A DNA stretch of 64,000 nucleotides from Corynebacterium suicordis DSM 45110 (lineage in GTDB: Bacteria; Actinomycetota; Actinomycetes; Mycobacteriales; Mycobacteriaceae), in contig NZ_JADKMY010000001.1 of the NCBI RefSeq assembly GCF_015351405.1, positions 1,116,001 to 1,180,000 of the forward strand. The letters are read 5' to 3'. The notes under the pieces were generated by a model. It was given only the letters and a program-made list of their open reading frames with translations. It had not been told where the DNA came from and did not search any database. Numbering within the stretch: position 1 is the stretch's first letter; each line of letters opens with the position of its first letter. Positions 27,519 through 37,397 of this stretch are shown here, one piece after another. Made by a program: the position numbers and the translations under genes.

Positions 27519-29417
27519 ATGGGTATTCTCGAAAAGATTTCCTCGCCCGCAGATCTCAAGGCGCTCGATGAAAAGCAGCTGACTGATCTTGCTGGTGAAA
27601 TTCGCCAATTCCTTGTGGAGAAGGTTTCGGCTGTGGGTGGGCACTTGGGTCCTAACTTGGGCGTCGTGGAGCTCACCATAGCCATGCACCGCGTGTTTGA
27701 CTCCCCGACAGATCCGCTGATCTTTGACACTGGCCACCAGGCGTACGTGCACAAGATCCTCACGGGCCGCCGCGAATTGTTCGATACCCTGCGCCAGCAA
27801 GACGGTCTCTCCGGTTACCCGGATCGAGCAGAGTCTCCCCACGACTGGACGGAATCCTCCCACGCTTCTGCTTCGCTGTCCTACGCGGATGGCCTGGCGA
27901 AGGCCTTTGAACTCGGTGGCCAGGTTCATCGCCATGTGGTTGCTCTGGTGGGCGATGGCGCCCTGACCGGTGGCATGTGTTGGGAGGCCCTCAACAACAT
28001 CGCCACCTCCAAGAAGCGCAGCGTGATCGTGGTGGTGAACGATAACGGCCGTTCCTATTCACCAACCATCGGCGGTTTCGCGGAGAACCTGGCAGCCCTG
28101 CGTTTGCAGCCGGCCTATGACAAGGTCATGGACTCCGGGAAGAATGCGCTCGGCCACATGGGGTGGGTCGGGGATCGCATGTTCCAGGTCATGCACGGTT
28201 TGAAGGAGGGCGTGAAGCACACCGTCATTCCACACGAGATGTTCTCCGAGCTGGGCATCAAGTACATCGGCCCAGTAGATGGCCATGATCTGCAGCAGGT
28301 GGAGAACGCCCTGCGCTATGCCAAGGATTACGGTGGGCCGGTCATCGTGCACACCATGACCCAGAAGGGCAAGGGCTTTACCCCGGCTGAGAACAACATT
28401 GCGGATCAGATGCACGCCACCGGTGTGATTGATCCCATCACTGGCGAGCCGCTCAAGACCTCCAAGCCTGGATGGACCAAGGTGTTCTCCCAGCACCTCA
28501 TCGAATCTGCTGAGCAGCGCGAGGATATCGTCGCCATCACTGCTGCGATGGCCGGCCCGACTGGCCTTGCCGAATTCGCCGAGAAGTTCCCCGACCGCAC
28601 GTTTGACGTGGGCATTGCTGAGCAGCATGCCATGACGTCCGCTGCGGGCCTAGCCCTGGGTGGGTTGCACCCCGTGGTAGCCATCTACTCCACCTTCCTG
28701 AACCGCGCTTTTGATCAGCTGCTCATGGACGTGGCCCTGCTCAAGCTGGGCGTGACCGTGGTGTTGGATCGCGCTGGCGTGACTGGACCCGATGGCGCCT
28801 CGCACAACGGCATGTGGGATCTCTCCCTGACCACCATTATCCCGGGCATTTTCGTGTCCGCCCCTCGCGATGGCGCGCGCCTGACCGAGGCCTTGGATCG
28901 TTGCCTGGCGATCAGCGATGCCCCCTCCGTGATCCGTTTCCCCAAGGGCAGCGTGCCAGCCAACGTGGATGCTGTGCGTTCGGAGGCAGATTTTGATGTC
29001 CTCTTTGAATCCGACGCCGCCCTCCAGTCCTCCGCCTCTGCGCCAAAGGTGACGCTGGTGACTTTCGGCAGCTTGTCCGCTCAGGCGCTCGCCGCTGCGC
29101 GCGCCCTCGAGGCCGATGGGCTCCGCGTGAGTGTCATTGATCCTCACTGGGTAGTGCCCGTGCGTGAATCTGTGCTGGATGAATTGCGCGATGCGGATCT
29201 CATCATCACCGTGGAGGATAACGGCGTCCATGGCGGAGCCGGTGCAGTGTTGCAGACATCCCTCAACGCTGCGGATATCTCCGTTCCCGTGCGTAACATC
29301 GGCATCCGCCAAGAGTTCTTGGCGCATGCCGAGCGCCCGCAGGTGCTCGAGCTCATGGGCTTGGATGAGGATTCCGTGGTGCAGCGGGTCCAAGACTGGG
29401 CCGCCGCGCTGCGCTAG
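27519..29417 (+). CDS. dxs: 1-deoxy-D-xylulose-5-phosphate synthase
   Basis: A 632-residue thiamine diphosphate enzyme of the transketolase type. [13 protein letters not shown] and [16 protein letters not shown] (ThDP/Mg site) lie in the N-terminal half. [17 protein letters not shown] and the C-terminal transketolase domain follow. It condenses pyruvate and glyceraldehyde 3-phosphate as the first step of the MEP isoprenoid pathway. The start at MGILEKISS fits the family N-terminus; GGAGA lies rather far (about 14 bases) upstream. It is preceded by the structured leader. Confidence 0.96.
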   Translation: MGILEKISSPADLKALDEKQLTDLAGEIRQFLVEKVSAVGGHLGPNLGVVELTIAMHRVFDSPTDPLIFDTGHQAYVHKILTGRRELFDTLRQQDGLSGYPDRAESPHDWTESSHASASLSYADGLAKAFELGGQVHRHVVALVGDGALTGGMCWEALNNIATSKKRSVIVVVNDNGRSYSPTIGGFAENLAALRLQPAYDKVMDSGKNALGHMGWVGDRMFQVMHGLKEGVKHTVIPHEMFSELGIKYIGPVDGHDLQQVENALRYAKDYGGPVIVHTMTQKGKGFTPAENNIADQMHATGVIDPITGEPLKTSKPGWTKVFSQHLIESAEQREDIVAITAAMAGPTGLAEFAEKFPDRTFDVGIAEQHAMTSAAGLALGGLHPVVAIYSTFLNRAFDQLLMDVALLKLGVTVVLDRAGVTGPDGASHNGMWDLSLTTIIPGIFVSAPRDGARLTEALDRCLAISDAPSVIRFPKGSVPANVDAVRSEADFDVLFESDAALQSSASAPKVTLVTFGSLSAQALAAARALEADGLRVSVIDPHWVVPVRESVLDELRDADLIITVEDNGVHGGAGAVLQTSLNAADISVPVRNIGIRQEFLAHAERPQVLELMGLDEDSVVQRVQDWAAALR

Positions 29418-29452
29418 GAATAACCCCGCGCTAGCTCACCGCGCAAAATCCG

Positions 29453-30715
29453 CTAGCCCATAGCGACAATCACGGCACCGAGGCAGCGATTGTTGATGAG
29501 TTCTCGCTGCCACTCGCGTGATCCGTGGCTGACAAGGGTCTCGCCCAGGGTTGTCTCAAAAGATCCGATGGGATCGTCTTTATCCGGCTTCACCCGGCTC
29601 AATTCCCACGCTGCGGGGCGCAGGTGACGCATAACGGCGAGCGCATCAGAAGATAACTCCAGCTCTTCCGCCAAATCTTTCACCGCGGAATCTAGCGCAG
29701 AGAGAGCGCGGTGCGCCCGCGGGTATTCCTCTTCCCACACGCGGTGATCTGGCATGGACTTTCTATTCGGCGCGATGGGTTGTGGCAGCTGATCCTGCTC
29801 AAGCGCCACAGCTTCGCGGACCGCGGTGCGGGCAACGTCCACCAGTGGAGCGGGCATGCGCACCCGGCGGAGCTGGTGTTCTGCGCTGCGGGGATGCGAG
29901 GCGAGTGCGAGGATATCTTTGCTGTGAATCGTGCGTTCCAATGGACGGTCATGGGCTTGCGCCCAGCCCAGGCGAACCTCAGCCAGCGCTCGAACCACGG
30001 CCAGCGAACGTGGATTTCGAACCGATTGCGCACCTTTGACCGCTCTCCATTCCGGAACCCGCAGTGGCTCGGCCTGGTTCAACACGGCTGCGCAGTCCTG
30101 GAGATACCACTCGTAACGGCCTGCTTGGTGCAACAAAGGAACAACTTCGTCCAAGAGCTCCAGCAGCAGCTCCACGTCAAGAGCCGCATAGCTCAGGAGC
30201 GCTGGAGTCAGCGGACGGGCGGACCAATCCTCCCGGCCTTTGTCCTTGTCGATTGTCGTATCGAGGAATTCCTCCAGCATGCGCAGCAATCCCGGCTGAC
30301 CCATGCCCAAGAGTCGGCCAGCGATCTGGGTATCGTGCAACTGGGTTGGTCGCCAACCCAGCGTGGTCAGTGCGGGTAGATCGGTGTGTGCCGCGTGCAG
30401 AATCCACGGGGCGCTGTTCATCACCTGTCCCAGCTCATCCAGCGCGGCGTGCACATCCGCCGAATCTGGCCCAACCGAACCAGAGCTCGAACCAAAGCGC
30501 GAACCAGCCCCCGCAGGATCGATCAGCAGTGTGCCCACACCCTCGCGGCGCAGTTGGATGAGAAACGCCCGCTCATCAAAGCGAAACGCGGAAGCGCGCT
30601 CCGTGTCCACCGCGATCGGCCCATGTCCATTGGCCAATTTCTCCGCGCCCGAGGCGATGAGAGAGGCGGAGTCTAGGAGGGGAGGGAGGCCTTCGCGCGG
30701 GGCTGAAAGGTGCAC
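29453..30715 (-). CDS. rnd: Ribonuclease D-like 3'-5' exoribonuclease with HRDC domain
   Basis: A 420-residue DEDDy exonuclease. The exonuclease motifs are AVDTERAS (I), LHAAHTDLPAL (II) and LLSYAALDVELLLEL (III). An HRDC domain follows (VVRALAEVRLGWAQAHDRPLE) and then an alpha-helical C-terminus. RNase D trims the 3' ends of tRNA and small RNAs. GTG at 30715 is the best start I can find but has no Shine-Dalgarno. The gene follows the DUF3000 gene after 38 bases; that gap contains a TGGCGTCGAA motif copy. Confidence 0.9.
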   Translation of the reverse strand: MHLSAPREGLPPLLDSASLIASGAEKLANGHGPIAVDTERASAFRFDERAFLIQLRREGVGTLLIDPAGAGSRFGSSSGSVGPDSADVHAALDELGQVMNSAPWILHAAHTDLPALTTLGWRPTQLHDTQIAGRLLGMGQPGLLRMLEEFLDTTIDKDKGREDWSARPLTPALLSYAALDVELLLELLDEVVPLLHQAGRYEWYLQDCAAVLNQAEPLRVPEWRAVKGAQSVRNPRSLAVVRALAEVRLGWAQAHDRPLERTIHSKDILALASHPRSAEHQLRRVRMPAPLVDVARTAVREAVALEQDQLPQPIAPNRKSMPDHRVWEEEYPRAHRALSALDSAVKDLAEELELSSDALAVMRHLRPAAWELSRVKPDKDDPIGSFETTLGETLVSHGSREWQRELINNRCLGAVIVAMG

Positions 30716-30753
30716 GGGGAGAGTCGCTGTTGGCGTCGAAGAAAAAGGGGAAG

Positions 30754-31383
30754 TTAACCCGCAGATTGGGTGATGGAGCCGATGCTGGTCACGCCTTCGG
30801 GGGGAAGCCCGGCGACGTTGGCCAGCACGCGGGAAAATGCCTTGACGTGGCCGGATAGGTCAGATCCGGTGGCAGTCCAGGAGGCGCGCATTTCGATTTG
30901 GAAGGCGCGGGGAGGGCCACCGATTTCTCCATAACGCACGGATGCGGTGGAGGTGACAGTGCCTCCGAGGTTGCTGAAGGGGCTTTCCGGGGAGTCAAGT
31001 TCCTCGGTGAGCCAGTCCCAGGCTACGTCGGGGAGGAGGGGATCGGCGGCCAGGGAGGCGTCCATATCCGCCTGGATGTAGGCGACCATTCGCATCTTCG
31101 CGCCGTCCCACTCCTCGTCGCTGGAAGGGTCATGCAGCAGGATCAACCGGCCGAAGGCGTCGCCGCCGTGATCCAGGGAGTACTCCGGGATCTGATCGGA
31201 CTCGGGATCCAGCTCTGGGTGGAGCACCTCAAGGCCCACCGCGTGGCTCAACGGGGCGAGGTTGCGGGGTGGGCGGATATCACTGATGCTGATGCCCGGA
31301 CGCACGGCGGCGTGGGACATGGAGTGCACGGCTTCGTCGAAGTACTGCGGGACTTCTCGGGACTGATTTGTACCTTGGCTCAC
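30754..31383 (-). CDS. DUF3000 domain protein
   Basis: A 209-residue soluble protein of the actinobacterial DUF3000 family, usually found next to rnd and hemE as here. Function unknown. The GTG start has no Shine-Dalgarno; TAGGTT (31392-31397) lies 8 bases upstream, suggesting a leaderless message. It is divergent from hemE. Confidence 0.87.
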   Translation of the reverse strand: MSQGTNQSREVPQYFDEAVHSMSHAAVRPGISISDIRPPRNLAPLSHAVGLEVLHPELDPESDQIPEYSLDHGGDAFGRLILLHDPSSDEEWDGAKMRMVAYIQADMDASLAADPLLPDVAWDWLTEELDSPESPFSNLGGTVTSTASVRYGEIGGPPRAFQIEMRASWTATGSDLSGHVKAFSRVLANVAGLPPEGVTSIGSITQSAG

Positions 31384-31448
31384 AAGGTCTCAACCTACCG
31401 TTGAGGGTTAAAACGGTGGGATAGGCGCGCCGAGAAAAACGCAGCTGG

Positions 31449-31454
31449 CATAAT
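31449..31454 (+). promoter_or_regulatory. -10 element of leaderless hemE operon
   Basis: CATAAT, 7 bases before the ATG at 31462; no Shine-Dalgarno is present. Confidence 0.5.
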
Positions 31455-31461
31455 GTCATCC

Positions 31462-32649
31462 ATGACGCTATCTGACAACGCACAGCGCCCAGCGAGCTCT
31501 GTTTCCAGCTTCACCTCCGCAGATTTCTTCCCTGTAGAGGCAGAAGCTGCGTCCCAGAAACGACGAGCCAGCGCCGAGGCGCCATTGCTGGCAGCAGCGC
31601 GGGGCGATAAGCCCTCCCGCCGGCCCGTGTGGATGATGCGCCAGGCCGGACGCTCCCTGCCGGAGTACCGGGAGCTGCGCAAGGACGTGGCTATGCTTGA
31701 CGCTTGCTTCAAAGACGACCTGCTTGCCGAAATCACCCTGCAGCCTGTCCGCCGACACGATGCAGACGCCGCCATTCTCTTCAGCGATATCGTGGTGCCA
31801 CTGAAGGCAGCGGGTATCGACTTGGACATCGTGCCTGGTCGTGGACCCGTGGTGGCCAACCCGGTCCGCACGCTGGAGGCTGTGCGAGAGATGCCAGAGC
31901 TGCACCGCGAGCAGTTGGCACCGATCGCCCAGGGAATCAGCCACGTGCTGGAGGAGTTGCGCGATGATCAGGTGCTCATCGGCTTCGCGGGTGCTCCCTT
32001 CACGGTGGCTTCCTATCTGGTGGAGGGCGGGCCGTCCAAGAACCATGAAGTGACCAAATCCCTCATGTATTCCGAGCCCGAAACGTGGCATGCCCTCATG
32101 CGCGCGCTCACCCCGACCATCGTGCGCTTCCTGCAGACACAGCTGGAAGCCGGAGTGGATGCCATCCAGCTCTTCGATTCCTGGGCCGGTTACCTCACCG
32201 CCCGCGACTACCGCGAATTCGTAGCGCCGTACTCCGCCGCGATCTTTGATGCGGTGCGCCCCTACGGCGTGCCGATGATCCACTTTGGTGTGGGCACCGG
32301 AGAACTGCTGGGTGATATGGCCGTGGCCGGCCCAGACGTGATGGGTGTGGATTGGCGCGTGCCGATGGATTCCGCTGCCGCCCGCATCCGCGCCGCGCTG
32401 GATCACCACCGCCCGCAGGCCGCTCCAGCGGACAAGATCACCGCGCTGCAGGGCAACTTGGATCCCGCAGTTCTCTTTGCGGGTGACGCGATGATCAAGA
32501 AGGAAGTCCGCCGTATTGCCGCAGAAGCTGATAGCGCCATCGATCGCGGGCTGGCCAAGGGGCACATCTTCAATCTCGGCCACGGCGTGTTGCCCAACAC
32601 CGACCCAGATTCCATCACCCGAGCCTTCGAGGAAGTGCATCTGTCATGA
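31462..32649 (+). CDS. hemE: Uroporphyrinogen III decarboxylase
   Basis: A 395-residue enzyme with the signature RPVWMMRQAGRSLPEY near the N-terminus, the FSDIVVPLKAAG aspartate motif, and GFAGAPFTVASYLVEGG. It converts uroporphyrinogen III to coproporphyrinogen III. The ATG at 31462 was preferred to 31453 because CATAAT (31449-31454) lies 7 bases upstream and overlaps the earlier ATG. The stop overlaps the cgoX start (ATGA). The extra N-terminal 35-45 residues are low complexity. Confidence 0.95.
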   Translation: MTLSDNAQRPASSVSSFTSADFFPVEAEAASQKRRASAEAPLLAAARGDKPSRRPVWMMRQAGRSLPEYRELRKDVAMLDACFKDDLLAEITLQPVRRHDADAAILFSDIVVPLKAAGIDLDIVPGRGPVVANPVRTLEAVREMPELHREQLAPIAQGISHVLEELRDDQVLIGFAGAPFTVASYLVEGGPSKNHEVTKSLMYSEPETWHALMRALTPTIVRFLQTQLEAGVDAIQLFDSWAGYLTARDYREFVAPYSAAIFDAVRPYGVPMIHFGVGTGELLGDMAVAGPDVMGVDWRVPMDSAAARIRAALDHHRPQAAPADKITALQGNLDPAVLFAGDAMIKKEVRRIAAEADSAIDRGLAKGHIFNLGHGVLPNTDPDSITRAFEEVHLS

Positions 32650-34088
32650 GCTCAGCCCTGAACCGCAACCCCGTGCGCATAGCCATCGTGGGAGGTGGCA
32701 TAGCAGGGCTAAGTGCTGCATGGCAGGCACGTCAGGACTTTGGCGAGGCAGCCGAGATCCACGTCTTGGAGGCAGCCGATCGCCTCGGCGGCAAGCTGCA
32801 CACCGTGGACTTTGAAACCGGACCCGTGGACATGGGTGCGGAGGCCTTCTTGGGTTTGCGTCAGGACTTCGTTGATTTCGTGCACGAACTGGGAATGAGC
32901 GAGGAGCTCCGCACTCCAGCCACAGATAAACCCTCCGCGCTGTGGGTAGGAGACCAGTTGGTCGATATCCCCAAGCGCACCTTCATGGGCATCCCCGCGC
33001 GCGGCGCCGATGTGCAGGCCGTGGTGGGCGAAAAGGTCGCCTCTTTGATCGACGCCGAAATCACCACCCCACCCGTGGAGTGGACCCCGGGACAAGATAT
33101 CTCGGTGGGGGAGCTGGTGGAATCTCGTTTCGGAAAAGACGTGGTGGATCTGCTGGTGACACCCATGCTCAGTGGCGTGTATTCCACCGATGCGCATGGC
33201 TTGGGGGTGCGAGCCACCATGCCGCAGCTGGCCGAAGAGCTGGATGAGCGCGGTGCGAACAGCGGACATTTCCACCTCAGTGAAGTGATCTCCGCGATGC
33301 TGAAAAAGCGGGAGGAAAGCTCCGAAACCCAGAATAAGAACACCCAGCGCCCGCCGGTGTTCCGCAGCCTCGCCCAAGGTTACGGCAGCCTCGTGGAGGC
33401 CCTGGTTGCCCAGTCTGGCGCGGAGATTCACCTGACTACGGAAGTCTCCGGGATCAGCCGGGAGGCCCATGCGTGGCAGGTGGATCCGCTCGGCGAGGTA
33501 GACGCGCTCATCCTCGCGGTGCCTGCCCCGATCGCCGCTGGACTGCTCGGCGGTTCCGCACCGCGCGTCGCCGAAGCGCTCCGCAGCATCGAACTAGCCA
33601 GTTCTGTGGTGGTGGGTATGCGGTTTGCGTCGGACGAAGGAACTCCGGAACGCTCCGGTGTACTTATCGGCACGCAGGCATCCACCGATGCGAAGGCATT
33701 CACGTTCTCCTCCAAGAAATGGCCACATCTTGCTGAACGAGGTGGGGCGTTGCTGCGCGCCAGCTTTGGCACAGCGGGGGATACGAGCTACCTGCAGGCG
33801 GAAGATAGCACCCTGGTGGAGCTGGCCTTGCGAGATCTGCAAACCATTACCGGGAGTGAGCTGCTCCCGGAGGAGACTTACGTGCAGCGCTGGTGGGGCG
33901 GCATCCCACGATATGGGGTGGGGCACATGAAGACTGTGCACGAGGTGGAAACTGCCGTGCGTAGCGTTCCCGGGCTGGGAGTAGCCGGAGCCATGCTCAA
34001 CGGGGTAGGAGTGCCCGCTGCGGCGGCCACGGGACGTGCAGCGGTGCGCAAGATCCGCGCGGATCTCACCCTCATGCCCCCTAGATAG
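32646..34088 (+). CDS. cgoX: Coproporphyrinogen III oxidase (HemY/CgoX type)
   Basis: A 480-residue FAD enzyme of the HemY family. AIVGGGIAGLSAAW (dinucleotide-binding) and RLGGKLHTV are at the N-terminus, and GVGVPAAAATGRAA at the C-terminus closes the FAD site. In Gram-positive bacteria it oxidises coproporphyrinogen III to coproporphyrin III. The chdC gene next door supports this reading over a protoporphyrinogen oxidase. It overlaps hemE by four bases. Confidence 0.92.
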   Translation: MSSALNRNPVRIAIVGGGIAGLSAAWQARQDFGEAAEIHVLEAADRLGGKLHTVDFETGPVDMGAEAFLGLRQDFVDFVHELGMSEELRTPATDKPSALWVGDQLVDIPKRTFMGIPARGADVQAVVGEKVASLIDAEITTPPVEWTPGQDISVGELVESRFGKDVVDLLVTPMLSGVYSTDAHGLGVRATMPQLAEELDERGANSGHFHLSEVISAMLKKREESSETQNKNTQRPPVFRSLAQGYGSLVEALVAQSGAEIHLTTEVSGISREAHAWQVDPLGEVDALILAVPAPIAAGLLGGSAPRVAEALRSIELASSVVVGMRFASDEGTPERSGVLIGTQASTDAKAFTFSSKKWPHLAERGGALLRASFGTAGDTSYLQAEDSTLVELALRDLQTITGSELLPEETYVQRWWGGIPRYGVGHMKTVHEVETAVRSVPGLGVAGAMLNGVGVPAAAATGRAAVRKIRADLTLMPPR

Positions 34089-34165
34089 GTGAGAAGGAAT
34101 CCGAAAAGAGTAATTTGGAAAACGGATACGTTGCCAACAATGGCTGAAAGGCTGTGCGTTTAACC

Positions 34166-34885
34166 ATGACCGAACAGAACACCGAACAGATTGAAAAGCT
34201 GAACTCCGTAGTCCGCTACGCGATGTACTCCGTTTTCAAGGTTGAGCAGGGATTCTTGGAGGATAACCGCGAGGAGATCGCCGCGGAGTTCCAGGAGTTC
34301 TTGGATTCCTTTGCGGATCAGGATCTCGAGATCCGCGGGGTCTACGATCTCGGCGGGCTGCGCGCGGAAGCAGACATCATGTTCTGGTGGCACGCGGAAA
34401 AGATGGAAGATCTGCAGGAGGCATACCGTCGCTTCCTTCGAGAGACCACCTTGGGTCAGAACTGCGAGCCAGTCTGGTCCAACGCCGGTCTGCACCGTCC
34501 TTCCGAGTTCAACCGCTCTCACCTGCCATCGTTCATCATGGGCGAGGAGCCTGAGAAGTGGATCTGCGTCTACCCATTCGTGCGCAGTTACGACTGGTAC
34601 GTGCTGGAGCCTGCCGAACGCTCCAAGATGCTCCGTGATCACGGCATGCAAGCAATTGACTTCAAGGACGTGCGCGCCAACACCATCTCCGCCTTCGCTC
34701 TGGGAGATTACGAGTGGCTGCTCGCGTTCGAGGCACCTGAGCTGGATCGCATCGTGCAGCTGATGCACAAGATGCGCTACACCGAGGCACGCCTGCACGT
34801 GCGCGAAGAGGTTCCGTTCTTCACTGGCCGTCGCATCAACGGTTCTGCCGAAGATGTGCAGAACTTCGTGAAGTCCCTGGCTTAG
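34166..34885 (+). CDS. chdC: Coproheme decarboxylase ChdC (HemQ)
   Basis: A 239-residue member of the chlorite dismutase-like family. VRSYDWYVLEPAER carries the tyrosine used in coproheme decarboxylation and RDHGMQ follows; EARLHVREEVPFFTGRR is at the C-terminus. It makes haem b from iron coproporphyrin III, the last step of the pathway started by hemE and cgoX just upstream. The ATG at 34166 is chosen; a GTG at 34154 is an alternative, and neither has a well-spaced Shine-Dalgarno. A strong terminator follows. Confidence 0.94.
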   Translation: MTEQNTEQIEKLNSVVRYAMYSVFKVEQGFLEDNREEIAAEFQEFLDSFADQDLEIRGVYDLGGLRAEADIMFWWHAEKMEDLQEAYRRFLRETTLGQNCEPVWSNAGLHRPSEFNRSHLPSFIMGEEPEKWICVYPFVRSYDWYVLEPAERSKMLRDHGMQAIDFKDVRANTISAFALGDYEWLLAFEAPELDRIVQLMHKMRYTEARLHVREEVPFFTGRRINGSAEDVQNFVKSLA

Positions 34886-34933
34886 GCATTCCGGTGGCCT
34901 CAGCGCTAGCTGAAGGCTAGGGCACATCGATAG

Positions 34934-34968
34934 AGAAAGGGCACTCCGTGAACCGGAGTGCCCTTTCT
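34934..34968. terminator. Bidirectional intrinsic terminator between chdC and msrB
   Basis: A 15-bp perfect stem (agaaagggcactccg and its complement) with a 5-base loop between convergent genes. Confidence 0.93.
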
Positions 34969-35011
34969 GCGTGTCTCATGCAGAGCTATGTCCAGCGCTG
35001 CGCGCTAGCGG

Positions 35012-35461
35012 CTATTCCGCTGGCTTCAAGGTGAGGCTGATGCTGTTGATGCAGTAGCGCTGGTCAGTGGGGGTGTCATAACCCTCGCCCTCGAACACAT
35101 GACCCAGGTGGCTATGGCACGTGGCACACAGCACTTCCACGCGAGGCATGCCCAGGGAGAGATCCTTGCGGGTGATCACGGCGTCGATATTTGCCGGATC
35201 GAAGAAGCTTGGCCAGCCGCAGTGAGAATGGAACTTCTCGGTGGAGCGGAAAAGCTCGGTTCCGCAGGCCCGGCAGGCGTACACGCCTTCGGTCTCGGTA
35301 TCCGTGTACTCGCCCTTGAAGGGGGCTTCAGTACCGGCCTCGCGCAACACGCGGTACTCGTCAGGATTGAGCCGCTCGCGCCATTGCTCGTTGGTGAGGG
35401 AGCGGAAGTCTTCCATTGGCTTCATCATTGGTTCTTGGTCGAATTCGTTGTCTTTAGCCAT
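35012..35461 (-). CDS. msrB: Peptide-methionine (R)-S-oxide reductase
   Basis: A 149-residue MsrB. Zinc cysteine pairs are in CRACG and CATCHS; HSHCGWPSFFDP and the catalytic cysteine in RYCINSISL are present. It reduces methionine R-sulfoxide in proteins. The ATG at 35461 has GGAG seven bases upstream and overlaps the end of the aftC gene by 8 bases, so the pair is coupled. The nearby oxyR and DyP genes are not in the same operon. Confidence 0.95.
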   Translation of the reverse strand: MAKDNEFDQEPMMKPMEDFRSLTNEQWRERLNPDEYRVLREAGTEAPFKGEYTDTETEGVYACRACGTELFRSTEKFHSHCGWPSFFDPANIDAVITRKDLSLGMPRVEVLCATCHSHLGHVFEGEGYDTPTDQRYCINSISLTLKPAE

Positions 35462-36800
35462 GCGCATTCTCCAATTCTTGGGTGTGGGCTACTTCCCGTT
35501 CTACGCCAATGTGTGCGCGTGTACCGAAAAGCCCGCCTGTCTTCACATCTCCTAACAGGGGAAGGCCGCGTCTTATTTCCATGATGGTCCACACCACCAC
35601 GGTGGTGGCGATGGCCACGATGAGGGCCGACCACCCGGCTGTGGCGCGGAGGTTCTCAAATGCGCGCCCTGCGGTGTGGAAACGGTCAGAGTGCCAGTCA
35701 TCGCTGCTGAGGCAGAGGTAGACACCAATCCAGGCGATGGGATTGTGCATCACCGAGCGATAGCGCACCACCGTGAGGATCATGGGAATGAGCATCATGG
35801 AGTAATACATCTGCCCCAGGGAGCTCAGGAGGAACACGCCGGTTAGCAGCACGCCCGTGGTGGTGGTCGCCCACATCACGGGATCGCGGTCCCGCCAGCG
35901 CATGAGCAGCACCAGGGAAACGATCACCAGAACCGCGAACAGCAGCTGCCAGAACATCACCAGCGAGGTGGGAAGGCCGAAATAGGCGCCCACCCCGGAG
36001 ATCGAGGAATTCGCGTAATCCCGGACCTCGCCCAGGTAAGGCACCAGCTTGTCCAAGTAGTCACCCGGAGCTTTCATCAACGGCCACGCAGCCACGTTGA
36101 AGAGCACGGGCACCACAATGCCGGTTGCCACCGTGGCCAGCTTGCGCTGCACCAAAGGGAGGAACAGCAGGGGAGCGAATTGCGGCTTCACGGTGATGGC
36201 CAAGCCCAGGAGAAGACCCGCACCCACTTGCCCCAGCACACCGGGGTGCCTGAGCAGCAAGTACAAGAAGCCGGCCAGGGCCAGCAGCAGCATGCCGTTG
36301 ATATTGGAGAACAGAAGAGTGTTCTTCACGCTCTCGGTGAGGAAGACCGCGACGATGAGCGTGGGGAACAGCCCATTCTTGAGCGAAAACCCGAACAGGC
36401 GGGTCAATAGTGCCAAGGCCAGTACAATCGCCACACCGCTGAGCGCAATGAAAATGATCCGGCCCAGGTCAATTCCCGGGAGGATGGTCAATGGGCTCAA
36501 CAACAGCGTGCCACCAGGGGAGTACAGGTAATGCGGATCTACCGTGGAGTAATCCTCCGAATACACGGGCACTCCAGCGCGGAACCTCTCCAGCGCCTGC
36601 CACACGGTCGTGAAATCATCCGTCACATGGTAATTATGCGGTTCCAGGAAAACCTTGTGCGCGAAACTAAAGATCGCCAGCGGCCACATGACCAGGTTCA
36701 GGATGAGGGAGATCCTGGCGGGGGAGGCGGGGTGCTGCGAAACAGCGGTCGCCAGGCCCGGGCGTGGGGTCTCAATAGAGGGATTGTGCGCATTCATCAT
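35454..36800 (-). CDS. aftC: GT87 membrane glycosyltransferase, likely AftC arabinofuranosyltransferase
   Basis: A 448-residue polytopic protein with about ten transmembrane segments and a periplasmic loop containing the DDFTTVWQAL and YSTVDPHYLYSPGG patterns. It has the layout of DUF2029/GT87 transferases that use decaprenyl-phosphate sugars. AftC adds alpha-1,3 arabinofuranose branches to arabinogalactan. The symbol rests on sequence type plus the gene order beside msrB and chdC that I recall from C. glutamicum; a mannosyltransferase of the same family is possible. The start ATG at 36800 follows AAGG by six bases. Confidence 0.75.
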   Translation of the reverse strand: MMNAHNPSIETPRPGLATAVSQHPASPARISLILNLVMWPLAIFSFAHKVFLEPHNYHVTDDFTTVWQALERFRAGVPVYSEDYSTVDPHYLYSPGGTLLLSPLTILPGIDLGRIIFIALSGVAIVLALALLTRLFGFSLKNGLFPTLIVAVFLTESVKNTLLFSNINGMLLLALAGFLYLLLRHPGVLGQVGAGLLLGLAITVKPQFAPLLFLPLVQRKLATVATGIVVPVLFNVAAWPLMKAPGDYLDKLVPYLGEVRDYANSSISGVGAYFGLPTSLVMFWQLLFAVLVIVSLVLLMRWRDRDPVMWATTTTGVLLTGVFLLSSLGQMYYSMMLIPMILTVVRYRSVMHNPIAWIGVYLCLSSDDWHSDRFHTAGRAFENLRATAGWSALIVAIATTVVVWTIMEIRRGLPLLGDVKTGGLFGTRAHIGVEREVAHTQELENAHG

Positions 36801-36864
36801 TGCAAACCTTAAACCGTGCTGAGGAGAACCGGGGGACTCACACGCGCAAAACTCCTGAGGCACG

Positions 36865-36900
36865 AAAAAACGCCCACGCTGCATAAATGCTACGTGGGCG
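36865..36900 (-). terminator. Intrinsic terminator of the tRNA array
   Basis: Minus strand stem CGCCCACG/CGTGGGCG with an inner GCAT/ATGC pair, followed by six T. It lies between tRNA-Cys and aftC. Confidence 0.85.
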
Positions 36901-36913
36901 CTGATGATCTTCG

Positions 36914-36985
36914 AGGTGGAAACGGGAATCGAACCCGTGTTGACGGTTTTGCAGACCGTTGCCTAAGCCACTCAGCCATTCCACC
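36914..36985 (-). tRNA. tRNA-Cys (GCA)
   Basis: A complete cloverleaf of 72 nt. The acceptor stem is GGTGGAA/TTCCACC, the anticodon loop CTGCAAA gives GCA, and the T-loop is GGTTCGATTCC. CCA is not encoded. It is last in a minus-strand tRNA array. Confidence 0.96.
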
Positions 36986-37053
36986 GTGTTTTCAAAACGG
37001 GGCGTAGTAACCGCCTCGACGATTCACCGTACAGCAAACTGTTGTGAATCTTG

Positions 37054-37126
37054 AGCGGATGACGAGACTCGAACTCGCGACCCTCACCTTGGCAAGGTGA
37101 TGCGCTACCAACTGCGCTACATCCGC
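37054..37126 (-). tRNA. tRNA-Gly (GCC), copy 1
   Basis: A 73-nt cloverleaf. The acceptor stem starts GCGGATG, and the anticodon loop TTGCCAA between CACC and GGTG gives GCC. It is identical to the copy at 37286-37358. Confidence 0.96.
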
Positions 37127-37179
37127 ATATCCATATACATTCCGAAACTACCCGAGATGAGCAGAACCGGTATGGATCG

Positions 37180-37251
37180 TGCGCGATACTGGGATCGAAC
37201 CAGTGACCTCTTCCGTGTCAGGGAAGCGCTCTCCCGCTGAGCTAAACGCGC
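37180..37251 (-). tRNA. tRNA-Val (GAC)
   Basis: A 72-nt cloverleaf with anticodon loop CTGACAC (GAC). The acceptor stem GCGCGTT against ATCGCGC has a U6-U67 mismatch. Confidence 0.95.
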
Positions 37252-37285
37252 GGGTACATTTCATCGATTGGCCCGGTGAAATGAG

Positions 37286-37358
37286 AGCGGATGACGAGAC
37301 TCGAACTCGCGACCCTCACCTTGGCAAGGTGATGCGCTACCAACTGCGCTACATCCGC
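37286..37358 (-). tRNA. tRNA-Gly (GCC), copy 2
   Basis: A 73-nt gene identical in sequence to the other tRNA-Gly copy, and first in the minus-strand array (Gly-Val-Gly-Cys). Confidence 0.96.
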
Positions 37359-37397
37359 ATGCATCTCAAACACGTTGTGTCTGTGGTGCGAGATAAA

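Noticed and set aside
33051..33060. Further TCGACGCC matches as extra motif copies
   Set aside because: Sites such as 33052, 8925 and 61463 lack the leading TGG or the purine-rich tail.
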